Shown here in pieces: positions 7,739-16,108 of a stretch of DNA of 55,716 nt. The notes under the pieces were generated by a model, which saw nothing but the letters and a program-made list of their open reading frames with translations, had not been told where the DNA came from and ran no database searches. Origin of the DNA: Pseudomonadota bacterium (GTDB lineage: Bacteria; Pseudomonadota; Gammaproteobacteria; Burkholderiales; Burkholderiaceae_C); the NCBI GenBank assembly GCA_023442945.1, contig JAEZWW010000085.1, positions 1-55,716 of the forward strand, in the 5' to 3' direction. Every line of letters begins with the position of its first letter. The stretch's first letter is position 1. The position numbers and the translations under genes are program-made.

Positions 7739-8665
7739 TCATGCGCCGTGCGCAATCACCTTCCTGACCTGCTTGCGCAGCTCGGCGTAGGTGCTTTCCT
7801 CGTCCCCGGCGCTGGTGTCGATGCGCAGATCGGCCTTGGCGTAGAACGGCGCGCGACCGACCAGGATGCGTTTCAGGTCTTCCATCGCCTCGGCGCTGCC
7901 CGCCATCGGCCGCATGTCCCCCTGCGCCGCCACGCGCCCCATGTGGTCGGCCGGGTCGGCCTGCAGCCAGATGGTGTAGCAGTGCTGCAGCAGCAGGTTG
8001 AAGTTGGCCGCGTCGGACACCAGGCCGCCAGGCGTGGCGATCACCACCTCGGGGTAGATCTGGATGGCTTCTTCCAGCGCGCGGCGCTCATAGCGTCGGT
8101 ACGCATTGGTGCCGTACAGGTTGTGGATCTCGTTGATGCTGCAGCCGGCGAACTGCTCGATCTCGCGGCTCAACTCAATGAAGGCGTAGCCCAGCTCGTC
8201 CGCCAAACGATGGCCCAGCGTGGATTTGCCAGCGCCGCGCAGGCCGATCAGCGCGATGCGCGTGGTACGCGCGCGGTCGGCATCGCCGGGCGCGTGGAAC
8301 AGCTCCGACAGCGACTGGCGCGCGCGGCGCAGGTCGGCTTCGTTGCGGTGCTCCAGCAACTCTCGGATCATCAGCCATTCGGGCGACGAGGTGGTGACGT
8401 CGCCCAGCAACTCGCTCAGGTCGCTTTGCAAGGCATGGGCAACCTGCAGCAGCACCAGGATGGAGGGGTTGCCGGTGCCATATTCCAGGTTGGCCAGGTG
8501 CCGCTCAGACACGTCGGCCGCCTGGGCTACGGCCTTGCGCGTCAGCCCGCGGCGCGAACGCAGGTTGCGCACGCGTTCGCCCAAGGCCATCAGGAAGGGG
8601 TGACGCACGCCTTCAGGCGTGGCGGGGGACGCGGTTCGGGACAGTTCTTCGATCGTCGCGTTCAT
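7739..8665 (-). CDS. boxR: BoxR, benzoyl-CoA-responsive repressor (HTH plus shikimate-kinase-like domain)
   Basis: BoxR/BzdR-type regulator of benzoate catabolism. An XRE-type helix-turn-helix domain occupies about residues 25-85 (GLTRKAVAQAADVSERHLANLEY). A linker and a shikimate-kinase-like domain follow, with the P-loop GLRGAGKSTLG. In studied homologues this second domain binds benzoyl-CoA, which releases the repressor from DNA. I give the ATG at 8665 (308 residues). ATG 8719 is also possible and would place the start inside the operator; neither has a clear ribosome site. boxR is upstream of boxC on the same strand and divergent from the ligase gene, with TGCA operators on both sides, suggesting it controls itself as well. 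Confidence 0.92.
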   Translation of the reverse strand: MNATIEELSRTASPATPEGVRHPFLMALGERVRNLRSRRGLTRKAVAQAADVSERHLANLEYGTGNPSILVLLQVAHALQSDLSELLGDVTTSSPEWLMIRELLEHRNEADLRRARQSLSELFHAPGDADRARTTRIALIGLRGAGKSTLGHRLADELGYAFIELSREIEQFAGCSINEIHNLYGTNAYRRYERRALEEAIQIYPEVVIATPGGLVSDAANFNLLLQHCYTIWLQADPADHMGRVAAQGDMRPMAGSAEAMEDLKRILVGRAPFYAKADLRIDTSAGDEESTYAELRKQVRKVIAHGA

Positions 8666-8712
8666 GGGTTGGGATGCTTCGGTTGGAGGCGGGCGCAGGG
8701 GCAATTCACCTC

Positions 8713-8758
8713 TTGACATGCACTTTAATGCATGTACCATCATGCGCACAATAGTGCA
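8713..8758 (+). promoter_or_regulatory. Divergent boxR / benzoate-CoA ligase promoter region with palindromic operator
   Basis: TTGACA at 8713-8718 is a good -35 for the ligase gene. The best -10, TACCAT at 8735-8740, is weaker (16-base spacer). The spacer is almost filled by a palindrome, ACATGCA (8716-8722), CTTTAA, TGCATGT (8729-8735), containing TGCA-N6-TGCA. A further TGCA at 8755-8758 lies in the context ATAGTGCA, which also occurs at the boxC site. This is the second BoxR-type operator. The boxR promoter on the other strand is not obvious. Confidence 0.7.
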
Positions 8759-8867
8759 TTTCACCACGCACGCCGCTCGGACGCAAACCCGCTTGCGTCG
8801 CGTCAGGGACGATGCTTCCTGGAGGAATCACTGCGCCACCGACCGCGTTTTTCCGGAGACAAGCCCC

Positions 8868-10460
8868 ATGACCACGCCCACCCCCACACCGGTTGCCCCA
8901 CCGCCCGAGCGCTTCAACATCGCGGACTACCTGCTGCAGCAAAATGCCGGCCGTCCGGACAAGGCCGCCTTCATCGACGAGACCGGCCAGATTACCTACG
9001 GCCAGTTGGCCGAACGCGTGCGGCGCGCCGCCGCCGGGCTGAAGGCGCTGTACCTGCGCCGCGAGGAACGCGTGCTGCTGCTGATGCAGGACTCGATCGA
9101 CTGGCCGGTCGCCTTCCTGGGCAGCCTGTACGGCGGCATGGTGCCGGTGGCGATCAACACGCTGCTGACGGCGGACGACTACGCCTACATGCTGGAACAC
9201 TCGCGTGCGCAGGCGGTGTTCGTCTCTGGCGCGCAGCTGCCGGCCCTGAAAAGCGCCATGACACGCAGCGACCACGAGGTGCAAAAGGTCATCGTGTCGC
9301 GCCCGCTGGCGCCGCTGGAGCCGGGCGAGGTCGAATTCAACGCCTTCCTGGCCGCCCAAACGCCGCTGGACAAGCCCGCGCCCACCGGCCCGGACGACCC
9401 GGCTTTCTGGCTGTATTCCAGCGGCTCCACCGGCCGCCCCAAGGGCACGGTGCATTCGCACGGCAACCCCTACTGGACCTGCGAGCTGTACGCCAAGGCG
9501 GTGCTGCAGCTGACCGAAGACGACATCTGCTTTTCGGCCGCCAAGCTGTTCTTCGCCTACGGGCTGGGCAATGGCCTGACGTTCCCCATGAGCGTGGGCG
9601 CCACCACGGTGCTGATGGGCGAGCGCCCCACGCCCGAAGCCACCTTCGCCCGCTGGACCGGCGCGTCGCCTGGCCTGGACGGCCGCCGGCCTACGGTGTT
9701 TTTCGGCGCGCCCACGGGCTTTGCCGGCATGCTGGCCCACCCAGCCCTGCCTCGGCGTGAAGACGTGGCGATGCGCCTGGTGTCGTCGGCGGGCGAAGCG
9801 CTGCCGGCCGAGTTGGGCGAGCGCTTCAAGTCGCACTTTGGCGTGGACATCGTGGACGGCATCGGCTCAACCGAGATGCTGCACATCTTCATCTCTAACC
9901 GGCCGGAGCGCGTGCGCTACGGCAGCACCGGCTGGCCGGTACCGGGCTACGAGATCGAACTGCGCGGCGACGACGGCGGCCCCGTGCCCGACGGCGAGCC
10001 GGGCGACCTGTACATCGCCGGCCCCAGCGCCGCCATGATGTACTGGGGCAACCGCACCAAGACGCGCGACACCTTCCAGGGCGGCTGGACCAAGAGCGGC
10101 GACAAGTACGTGCGCAACGCCGACGGCAGCTACACCTACAGCGGCCGCAGCGACGACATGCTGAAAGTCAGCGGCATCTACGTCAGCCCGTTCGAGGTGG
10201 AAGCCACCTTGGTGCAGCACCCCGCCGTGCTGGAAGCCGCCGTGGTCGGCAAGGAAGACGCCAACGGCCTGACCAAGACCTGCGCCTACGTCGTCTGCAA
10301 GCCGGGCGCCAGCGTCAGCGAGGACGCGCTGAAAGCCTTCGTCAAGGACCGCCTGGCGCCCTACAAGTACCCGCGCAGCATCGCGTTCGTGGACGAGTTG
10401 CCGAAGACGGCGACGGGCAAGATCCAGCGCTTCAAGCTGCGCCAGCAGGCGGTGGATTGA
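8868..10460 (+). CDS. bclA: Benzoate-CoA ligase
   Basis: This enzyme activates benzoate with ATP and CoA to benzoyl-CoA, the entry substrate and inducer of the Box pathway. The 530-residue protein is an ANL-superfamily AMP-forming ligase. It has the phosphate-binding loop YSSGSTGRPKGTVHSH in the first half, an adenylate-binding GIGSTEM motif, the YSGRSDDMLKVSG hinge and the C-terminal lysine motif PKTATGKIQ. I chose the ATG at 8868, with a GGAGA site 7 bases upstream. It is divergent from boxR and convergent with apbC. Context, together with similarity to benzoate-CoA ligases, makes benzoate the likely substrate, though aminobenzoate or another aryl acid cannot be excluded. Confidence 0.92.
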   Translation: MTTPTPTPVAPPPERFNIADYLLQQNAGRPDKAAFIDETGQITYGQLAERVRRAAAGLKALYLRREERVLLLMQDSIDWPVAFLGSLYGGMVPVAINTLLTADDYAYMLEHSRAQAVFVSGAQLPALKSAMTRSDHEVQKVIVSRPLAPLEPGEVEFNAFLAAQTPLDKPAPTGPDDPAFWLYSSGSTGRPKGTVHSHGNPYWTCELYAKAVLQLTEDDICFSAAKLFFAYGLGNGLTFPMSVGATTVLMGERPTPEATFARWTGASPGLDGRRPTVFFGAPTGFAGMLAHPALPRREDVAMRLVSSAGEALPAELGERFKSHFGVDIVDGIGSTEMLHIFISNRPERVRYGSTGWPVPGYEIELRGDDGGPVPDGEPGDLYIAGPSAAMMYWGNRTKTRDTFQGGWTKSGDKYVRNADGSYTYSGRSDDMLKVSGIYVSPFEVEATLVQHPAVLEAAVVGKEDANGLTKTCAYVVCKPGASVSEDALKAFVKDRLAPYKYPRSIAFVDELPKTATGKIQRFKLRQQAVD

Positions 10461-10522
10461 TCGGCTGGGGCCGCGCGGGTGCCCCGCGCGGTCATGTCCC
10501 TGGCGCCAACGCATAGGGCGGG

Positions 10523-10585
10523 CGAAATTCAAGTCTTTTCGGCCCCCAGCCCTACAACCACCTGCGCAGGCAGCTCCGAATTGCA
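10523..10585 (-). repeat. Dispersed repeat copy R3
   Basis: The minus-strand core reads AGCTGCCTGCGCAG, GTGGTT, GTAGGGCTGGGGGCC. It is the first of two same-orientation copies that flank the terminator between the convergent ligase and apbC genes. Confidence 0.8.
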
Positions 10586-10589
10586 TAGT

Positions 10590-10625
10590 AAAAAAGCCCG
10601 CCACCGATCGGGTGACGGGCTTTTC
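10590..10625. terminator. Bidirectional terminator between ligase gene and apbC
   Basis: An A-tract leads into AAGCCCG and CACC, which pair with GGTG and CGGGCTT; a TTTT run follows. The hairpin has A on one side and T on the other, so it can stop transcripts from both convergent genes. It lies between repeat copies R3 and R4. Confidence 0.8.
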
Positions 10626-10627
10626 GC

Positions 10628-10692
10628 CATTTTCAAGCATTTTCGGCCTCTGGCCCAAGAGCCACCTGCGCGACCAGCTACTCATTCAATAG
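10628..10692 (-). repeat. Dispersed repeat copy R4
   Basis: The minus-strand core reads AGCTGGTCGCGCAG, GTGGCT, CTTGGGCCAGAGGCC. It is in the same orientation as R3 and lies on the other side of the terminator, just downstream of apbC. Confidence 0.8.
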
Positions 10693-10719
10693 CACATCGG
10701 CAGCTGATGAAGCGCGGCT

Positions 10720-11811
10720 TCAGGTGTCCTTGGAGATCGTGATGCTCGGGAATTTGCTGGAGAAGTCTTTGGTCTTGTGCGCGATCTCGATCGCCACCTG
10801 GCGCGCCACCGACTTGTAGATCTGCGCGGCTTCGCCGTCCGGGTCGGCGATCACCGTCGGGCGGCCCGAATCGGCCTGCTCGCGGATGCTGCGCGACAGC
10901 GGCAGCGCGCCCAGGTAGTCGATGCCTTTTTCGGCCGCGTACTTCTTGCCGCCGTCAGCGCCGAAGATGTGGTCGACGTGGCCGCAGTTCGTGCACACGT
11001 GCACCGCCATGTTTTCGACCAGGCCGAGGATGGGCACGCCCACCTTCTCGAACATGGCCACGCCCTTGCGCGCGTCGGCCAGGGCGATGTCCTGCGGCGT
11101 GGTGACGATGACGGCGCCGGTCATCGGCACGCGCTGGCTCAAGCTCAGCTGGATGTCACCGGTGCCGGGCGGCATGTCGACGATCAGGTAGTCCAGCGCC
11201 TTCCAGTGGGTCTGGCGCAGCAGCTGGTCCAGCGCCTGCGTGGCCATGGGGCCGCGCCAGATCATGGCCTCGTCAGGGTCGACCAGAAAGCCGATCGACA
11301 TGATCTGCACGCCGTAGTTTTCCAGCGGCTCCATGCTCTGGCCGTCCACGCTTTCGGGGCGACCGGTCACGCCCATCATCAGCGGCACGCTGGGGCCGTA
11401 GATGTCGGCGTCCAGAATGCCGACCTGCGCGCCTTCGGCCGCCAGGGCCAGCGCCAGATTGACGGCGGTGGTGCTCTTGCCGACTCCGCCCTTGCCCGAG
11501 GCCACGGCCACGATGTTCTTGACCTGCGGCAGCAGCTGCACGCCGCGCTGCACGGCATGGGCCACGATCTGCGTGGTGACGTTGACCGACACGTTGGTCA
11601 CACCCGGCACACCGCGCGCGGCCGCCACCAGCGCCTGGCGCAGCGCCGGCACCTGGCTCTTGGCGGGGTAGCCCAGCTCGACGTCGAAGGCGACGTCGCC
11701 GCCGTTCACCTGCAGGTGCTTCAATTGCTTGGTCGACACGAAATCCTTACCGGTGTTCGGGTCGGTCACGGTTTGCAGCGCCGCCAGCAGCGCGCCTTGG
11801 TCCACGGACAT
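10720..11811 (-). CDS. apbC: ApbC/Mrp iron-sulfur carrier P-loop ATPase
   Basis: Mrp/ApbC proteins are cytoplasmic ATPases that hold and transfer [4Fe-4S] clusters to target enzymes. The 363-residue product has an N-terminal DUF59 (MIP18-like) domain over about the first 90 residues. The ParA/MinD-like ATPase follows, with the deviant Walker A GKGGVGKSTTAVNLA. The cluster-binding Cys pair is in VCTNCGHVD. The start at 11811 begins MSVDQGALLAALQTV and gives the normal family length. Longer in-frame ORF sequence upstream is antisense to the patatin gene and was not used. The BoxA and UbiB pathways in this window are examples of Fe-S-using metabolism, but no specific client is implied. Confidence 0.93.
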   Translation of the reverse strand: MSVDQGALLAALQTVTDPNTGKDFVSTKQLKHLQVNGGDVAFDVELGYPAKSQVPALRQALVAAARGVPGVTNVSVNVTTQIVAHAVQRGVQLLPQVKNIVAVASGKGGVGKSTTAVNLALALAAEGAQVGILDADIYGPSVPLMMGVTGRPESVDGQSMEPLENYGVQIMSIGFLVDPDEAMIWRGPMATQALDQLLRQTHWKALDYLIVDMPPGTGDIQLSLSQRVPMTGAVIVTTPQDIALADARKGVAMFEKVGVPILGLVENMAVHVCTNCGHVDHIFGADGGKKYAAEKGIDYLGALPLSRSIREQADSGRPTVIADPDGEAAQIYKSVARQVAIEIAHKTKDFSSKFPSITISKDT

Positions 11812-11886
11812 GGGATTCTTTTCAGTTCTGCTTGAGGAAGAGGCCAAGTCTATCGAACCGCCATATCCCCCTCGTAAGATAGGCAG

Positions 11887-13128
11887 ATGACCCCGCCGCC
11901 CGCCCGCCCGCTGGTCGACGCCGCCACGCCGCGCACCGGCCTGGTGCTGACCGGCGGTGGCGCCCGCGCGGCCTACCAGGTGGGCGTGCTGCGCGCCGTG
12001 CGGGCGATCCGGCGCGACGCGGGCCTGGCGGGCACGGCCAACCCCTTCCCCATCGTCTGCGGCACCTCGGCCGGCGCCATCAACGCCGCGGCGCTGGCCG
12101 CCGGCAGCGACCATTTCGACGCGGCGGTGCGGCGCCTGACCCGCGTGTGGTCGCACATCCACGCCCACCAGGTCTACCGCGCCGATGCGTGGGACGCGCT
12201 GCGCGCCGGCACGCGTTGGGTGTCGCTGCTGTCGTTGGGCTGGGCGGTGGCGCAGCTGCGCCACGTGCACCCACGTTCGTTGCTGGACAACGCGCCCCTG
12301 GGCGCGCTGTTGCGCGCGCACGTGCCGCTGCAGCGCATCCCGGAGCTGCTGGCCGCCGGCCATCTGCACGCGCTGTCGATCGCCACGTCCAGCTACGCCA
12401 GCGGCGAGCACGTCACCTTCTACCAATCGGCGCTGCCGGTGCCGCCCTGGGAGCGCGCCCAGCGCGGCGCGGTGCCGGCGCGCATCGGGGTGGCGCACCT
12501 GCTGGCCTCGTCGGCGATCCCCTTCATCTTCCCGGCCGGCGCGGTCGCTGTGAACGGCGTGCCCAGCTGGTACGGCGACGGCACCATGCGCCAGGTGGCG
12601 CCGATCTCGCCCGCCATCCACCTGGGCGCCGACCGTGTGCTGGTCATCGGCGCCGGCCGCGCCAACGAGCCGCGCGCCGAGCCCCCAGCCCAGGCGCCCG
12701 CCTACCCCACGCTGGCGCAGGTCGCGGGGCACGCGCTGTCCAGCATCTTCCTGGACACGCTGGCCGCCGACATCGAACGCACCCAGCGCATCAACCACAC
12801 GCTGTCGCTGATTCCACCCGCCGCCCGCGCTGACAGCCCGCTGCGGCCGGTCGAACTGCTGGTGATCTCCCCGTCCCAGCGCCTGGACGACCTGGCCCTG
12901 CGCCACGTGCACGAATTGCCCGGCACCGTGCGCGCGTTGCTGGGCATCCTGGGCGTGCGGCCGAACGACCACGCCAGCGGCGCACTGGCCAGCTACCTGT
13001 TGTTCGAGCCCGGCTACACCCGCGCGCTGATGCAGCTGGGCTGGCGCGACACACTCAGCCAGCGCGAGGAGGTGGAGCGCTTTTTTGGCTGGCCGTCCGG
13101 CCCCGCACGCTGCGCGCCTCGGGCCTGA
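11887..13128 (+). CDS. Patatin-like phospholipase family protein
   Basis: This is a predicted lipid acyl hydrolase of the patatin fold. In the 413 residues the oxyanion loop GGGARAAYQVGVL is near residue 22, the nucleophile elbow GTSAGAINAAAL is near residue 60, and the catalytic Asp is in YGDGTMRQVAP near residue 238. Together they give the full Ser-Asp dyad. There is no signal peptide, so it is cytosolic or membrane-associated. The ATG is only six bases after a TAAGAT hexamer, so the mRNA may be leaderless. It is divergent from apbC and 70 bases upstream of metG. The natural substrate is unknown. Confidence 0.85.
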   Translation: MTPPPARPLVDAATPRTGLVLTGGGARAAYQVGVLRAVRAIRRDAGLAGTANPFPIVCGTSAGAINAAALAAGSDHFDAAVRRLTRVWSHIHAHQVYRADAWDALRAGTRWVSLLSLGWAVAQLRHVHPRSLLDNAPLGALLRAHVPLQRIPELLAAGHLHALSIATSSYASGEHVTFYQSALPVPPWERAQRGAVPARIGVAHLLASSAIPFIFPAGAVAVNGVPSWYGDGTMRQVAPISPAIHLGADRVLVIGAGRANEPRAEPPAQAPAYPTLAQVAGHALSSIFLDTLAADIERTQRINHTLSLIPPAARADSPLRPVELLVISPSQRLDDLALRHVHELPGTVRALLGILGVRPNDHASGALASYLLFEPGYTRALMQLGWRDTLSQREEVERFFGWPSGPARCAPRA

Positions 13129-13197
13129 AGCGCGGCGCAATCACCCCGCGTCCGTAGAATCGCCGTTTTGCCTGTTCGCGCCGCGGCGCGCCCTGTC

Positions 13198-15330
13198 ATG
13201 TCCCCACGCCAACTGTTCATCACCACCGCGCTGCCGTACGCCAACGGCACCTTCCACGTCGGCCACATCATGGAATACATCCAAGCCGACATCTGGGTGC
13301 GCTTTCAGCGCATGCAGGGGCACGCGGTCAACTTCGTGGGGGCGGACGACGCGCACGGCGCGCCGATCATGATTGCAGCCGAAAAGGCCGGCAAGACGCC
13401 TGAGCAGTTCGTGGCCGACATTGCCGCCGGCCGCCAGCAGTACCTGGACGGCTTCATGATCAGCCACGACAACTGGTACAGCACGCACAGCCCCGAGAAC
13501 ACCGCGCTGGCGCAGGCGATCTACAAGGATCTGAAGGCCAATGGCCTGATCGAAACGCGCACCATCGAGCAGTTCTTCGACCCGGAAAAGGGCATGTTCC
13601 TGCCCGACCGCTTCATCAAGGGCGAATGCCCCAACTGCCACGCCAAGGACCAGTACGGCGACAACTGCGAAGTGTGCAGCGCCGTGTACGCGCCCACCGA
13701 GCTGATCAACCCCTACTCCGCCCTGTCCGGCGCCAAGCCCGAGCTGCGCACCAGCGAGCACTTTTTCTTCAAGCTGAGCGACCCGCGCTGCATCGAGTTT
13801 TTGAACACCTGGACGCGCAGCAACGACGCCGTGCAACCCGAGGTGCTCAACAAGATCAGCGAATGGATCGCGCCCGGTGAAGACGGCAAGCCCAAGATGG
13901 GCGATTGGGACATCAGCCGCGACGCGCCCTACTTCGGCATCGAGATCCCGGACCAGCCGGGCAAGTACTTTTACGTCTGGCTGGATGCACCCGTGGGCTA
14001 CCTGGCCAGCCTGAAGAACCTGTTCGACAAAGGCGGCGGCAAAACGGCCAGCGGCCAGCCGATGCGCTACGAGCAATTCATCGCCGACCCGTTGACCGAG
14101 CAGTACCACTTCATCGGCAAGGACATCATCACCTTCCACACGCTGTTCTGGCCGGCCATGCTGCATTTCAGCGGCCGCAAGGTGCCCAACAAGGTGTTCG
14201 TGCACGGCTTCTTGACCGTGAACAACGGCGAGAAGATGAGCAAGAGCCGCGGCACCGGCCTGGACCCGCTGAAGTACCTGCAGCTGGGCATGAACCCGGA
14301 ATGGCTGCGCTACTACCTGGCGGCCAAGCTGTCGGGCCGCAACGAGGACATCGACTTCAACGCCGACGACTTCATGGCGCGCGTCAACGCCGATCTGATC
14401 GGCAAGTTCGTCAATATCGCCTCACGCGCGGCCGGCTTCATCAGCAAGCGCTTCGACGGCCGCCTGTCCGTCATCGCACCGGACGGGCTGGAAATGGTCA
14501 ACAAGCTGCGCGCCGCCCGCCCCGCCATTGAAGCGCTGTACGAGCAGCGCGAATACGGCAAGGTGGTGCGCGAAGTGATGGCCCTGGCCGACCAGGTCAA
14601 CGCCTATGTCGATTTGCACAAGCCCTGGGAGCTGGCCAAGGCGCCGGGCCAGGACGAGCGCCTGCACGACGTGTGCACCGCCTGCATCGAGGCCTTCCGC
14701 ATCCTGGCGATCTACCTCAAGCCGATCCTGCCCAAAGTCGCCGCCGACGTGGCGCTGTTCCTGATGGTGCCGCCCGAAACCTTTGCCGACGTCGACTCGC
14801 CGCTGGGCGCTGGCTCACAGATCGGCGAGTACAGCCACCTGATGCAACGCGTGGACGTCAAACAGCTTGAAGCGCTTTTTGAGGCGCCAGCCCAGGTCCA
14901 ATCTGCGCAGGGAGCTATCGAAAAAGAAGCAAATGCCGAAGCCTTCGCCCCCGGTGGCGAGGCGCTGGGCGACACCATCACCATCGACGACTTCGCCAAG
15001 ATCGACCTGCGCATCGCCAAGATCGAGCGCTGCGAAGCCGTCGAAGGCTCGACCAAGCTGCTGCGCCTGACGCTGGACGCGGGCGAGAAGAACGCCGACG
15101 GCAGCCCCAAGCTGCGCAACGTCTTCAGCGGTATTGCCAGCGCCTACCGGCCCGAGCAGCTGCAGGGCAAGCTCACGGTGATGGTCGCCAACCTGGCCCC
15201 GCGCAAGATGAAGTTCGGCGTATCCGAAGGCATGGTCCTGGCCGCCAGCCACGGTGACGAGAAAGCGAACCCGGGCATCTTTGTGCTGGAGCCCACTGCA
15301 GGCGCTCAGCCGGGGATGCGGGTGCGCTGA
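13198..15330 (+). CDS. metG: Methionyl-tRNA synthetase
   Basis: MetRS charges tRNA-Met and is essential for translation. The 710-residue protein is the long, dimer-forming type. The catalytic domain has the HIGH-type motif PYANGTFHVGHI near residue 14 and the KMSKS loop (EKMSKSRGTG) near residue 344. A zinc knuckle with CPNC and CEVC lies near 143-160. The anticodon-binding helices follow, and the C-terminal tRNA-binding domain (FAKIDLRIAKIERCE) starts near residue 599. I start at the ATG at 13198, after a TAGAAT -10-like element at 13155. The linker at about residues 559-576 is encoded by a copy of the dispersed repeat (R5), read in frame. Confidence 0.96.
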   Translation: MSPRQLFITTALPYANGTFHVGHIMEYIQADIWVRFQRMQGHAVNFVGADDAHGAPIMIAAEKAGKTPEQFVADIAAGRQQYLDGFMISHDNWYSTHSPENTALAQAIYKDLKANGLIETRTIEQFFDPEKGMFLPDRFIKGECPNCHAKDQYGDNCEVCSAVYAPTELINPYSALSGAKPELRTSEHFFFKLSDPRCIEFLNTWTRSNDAVQPEVLNKISEWIAPGEDGKPKMGDWDISRDAPYFGIEIPDQPGKYFYVWLDAPVGYLASLKNLFDKGGGKTASGQPMRYEQFIADPLTEQYHFIGKDIITFHTLFWPAMLHFSGRKVPNKVFVHGFLTVNNGEKMSKSRGTGLDPLKYLQLGMNPEWLRYYLAAKLSGRNEDIDFNADDFMARVNADLIGKFVNIASRAAGFISKRFDGRLSVIAPDGLEMVNKLRAARPAIEALYEQREYGKVVREVMALADQVNAYVDLHKPWELAKAPGQDERLHDVCTACIEAFRILAIYLKPILPKVAADVALFLMVPPETFADVDSPLGAGSQIGEYSHLMQRVDVKQLEALFEAPAQVQSAQGAIEKEANAEAFAPGGEALGDTITIDDFAKIDLRIAKIERCEAVEGSTKLLRLTLDAGEKNADGSPKLRNVFSGIASAYRPEQLQGKLTVMVANLAPRKMKFGVSEGMVLAASHGDEKANPGIFVLEPTAGAQPGMRVR
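14871..14930 (-). repeat. Dispersed repeat copy R5, inside metG
   Basis: The minus-strand core reads AGCTCCCTGCGCAG, ATTGGA, CCTGGGCTGGCGCCT. It keeps the exact 14+6+15 spacing of the intergenic copies and is flanked by CTTTTTGAG and TCGAAAAAG, which can pair. In metG it encodes part of the linker between the anticodon-binding and C-terminal domains, around FEAPAQVQSAQGAIEKE. Confidence 0.65.
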
Positions 15331-15520
15331 TCTGAGGAGAACGTCTGGAGCACGGCGCCCTGCGGCGCTCGCTGCTTGACCGCGCGGCGACCCGTGCAGG
15401 GGCGTGGCGGTCGCAGCCCCAACTCCTCACGCCACCTTGCCGCGATCAGTAGCACGCGGCAAAACGGGCATCGCGCCAGTCCCGCAGCTCAGTCACGGCA
15501 AGGCGTAGGCGTGCGGCGGA

Positions 15521-16108
15521 TCAACGCTCGCTGAACGCGCGGGCGAACGTCGCCATCAAATTCGGCGTGTCGGCCGGAACAGCTTTCAGCGTCGCAGCGT
15601 CAACGGGTGCAGACCGAACCACGGCGATGGCGGCATCCGTGACGTCGGTGAACTGCACGTTGGCGCGGCGGAGCGTGTCGCCGCCCGAGGTTTCCGTGGA
15701 ACTGGCGCACACACGCCAGCCCGGGGGCACGCTCAACACCACTGCAGCGTCTGACGGCCTCATAGGCGCGCGCAGCAGTGCGGTGACCAGTTGCGGTTCA
15801 TTCTGCATTGGCGCGCCATTGTGCCAAAGCGTCCCGCCCCAGTCGTCGTTAGCCATCGTCTCGTTGTTTTCCAGCGAGCGTACGACCAGTCTGGGGTTGG
15901 AGTCCGCGCTGGTGGCCTCAGATAGGACCACCAACGCCTTCAGGCCATGCCAAGTATTCCCAGTGGTGCCCACGATGGTGCAGGCCACCGCAGGGGTGTT
16001 TTGTGATTGCAGAGCCTGGGTGCTGATGTTCAGCAATTGAGCGTTGGCCTGCGACGCCCCCAAGCAAGCCAGTAGCGCCATAGCGCAGTGAAAGCGCGAA
16101 ATCTTCAT
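15521..16108 (-). CDS. Exported hypothetical protein
   Basis: I do not recognise this 195-residue protein. The start at 16108 gives a clear Sec signal peptide: MKISRF, a hydrophobic AMALLACLGAS core and an ANA cleavage site near residue 23. The mature protein should be periplasmic or secreted. It has several predicted strands and an isolated Cys pair (VACTIVG and WRVCASS) that could form a disulfide. A GGGAGGG ribosome site lies very close to the ATG. It stands alone between metG and a long non-coding stretch, and its composition is somewhat less GC-rich than metG. Longer in-frame starts upstream lack a ribosome site. Confidence 0.6.
   Translation of the reverse strand: MKISRFHCAMALLACLGASQANAQLLNISTQALQSQNTPAVACTIVGTTGNTWHGLKALVVLSEATSADSNPRLVVRSLENNETMANDDWGGTLWHNGAPMQNEPQLVTALLRAPMRPSDAAVVLSVPPGWRVCASSTETSGGDTLRRANVQFTDVTDAAIAVVRSAPVDAATLKAVPADTPNLMATFARAFSER

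Noticed and set aside
11812..13140. Upstream extension of the apbC reading frame to 806 codons on the minus strand
   Set aside because: The extension is antisense to the patatin gene, has a Gly/Ala/Arg-rich composition typical of GC-rich shadow frames, and ApbC has a good family start at 11811.
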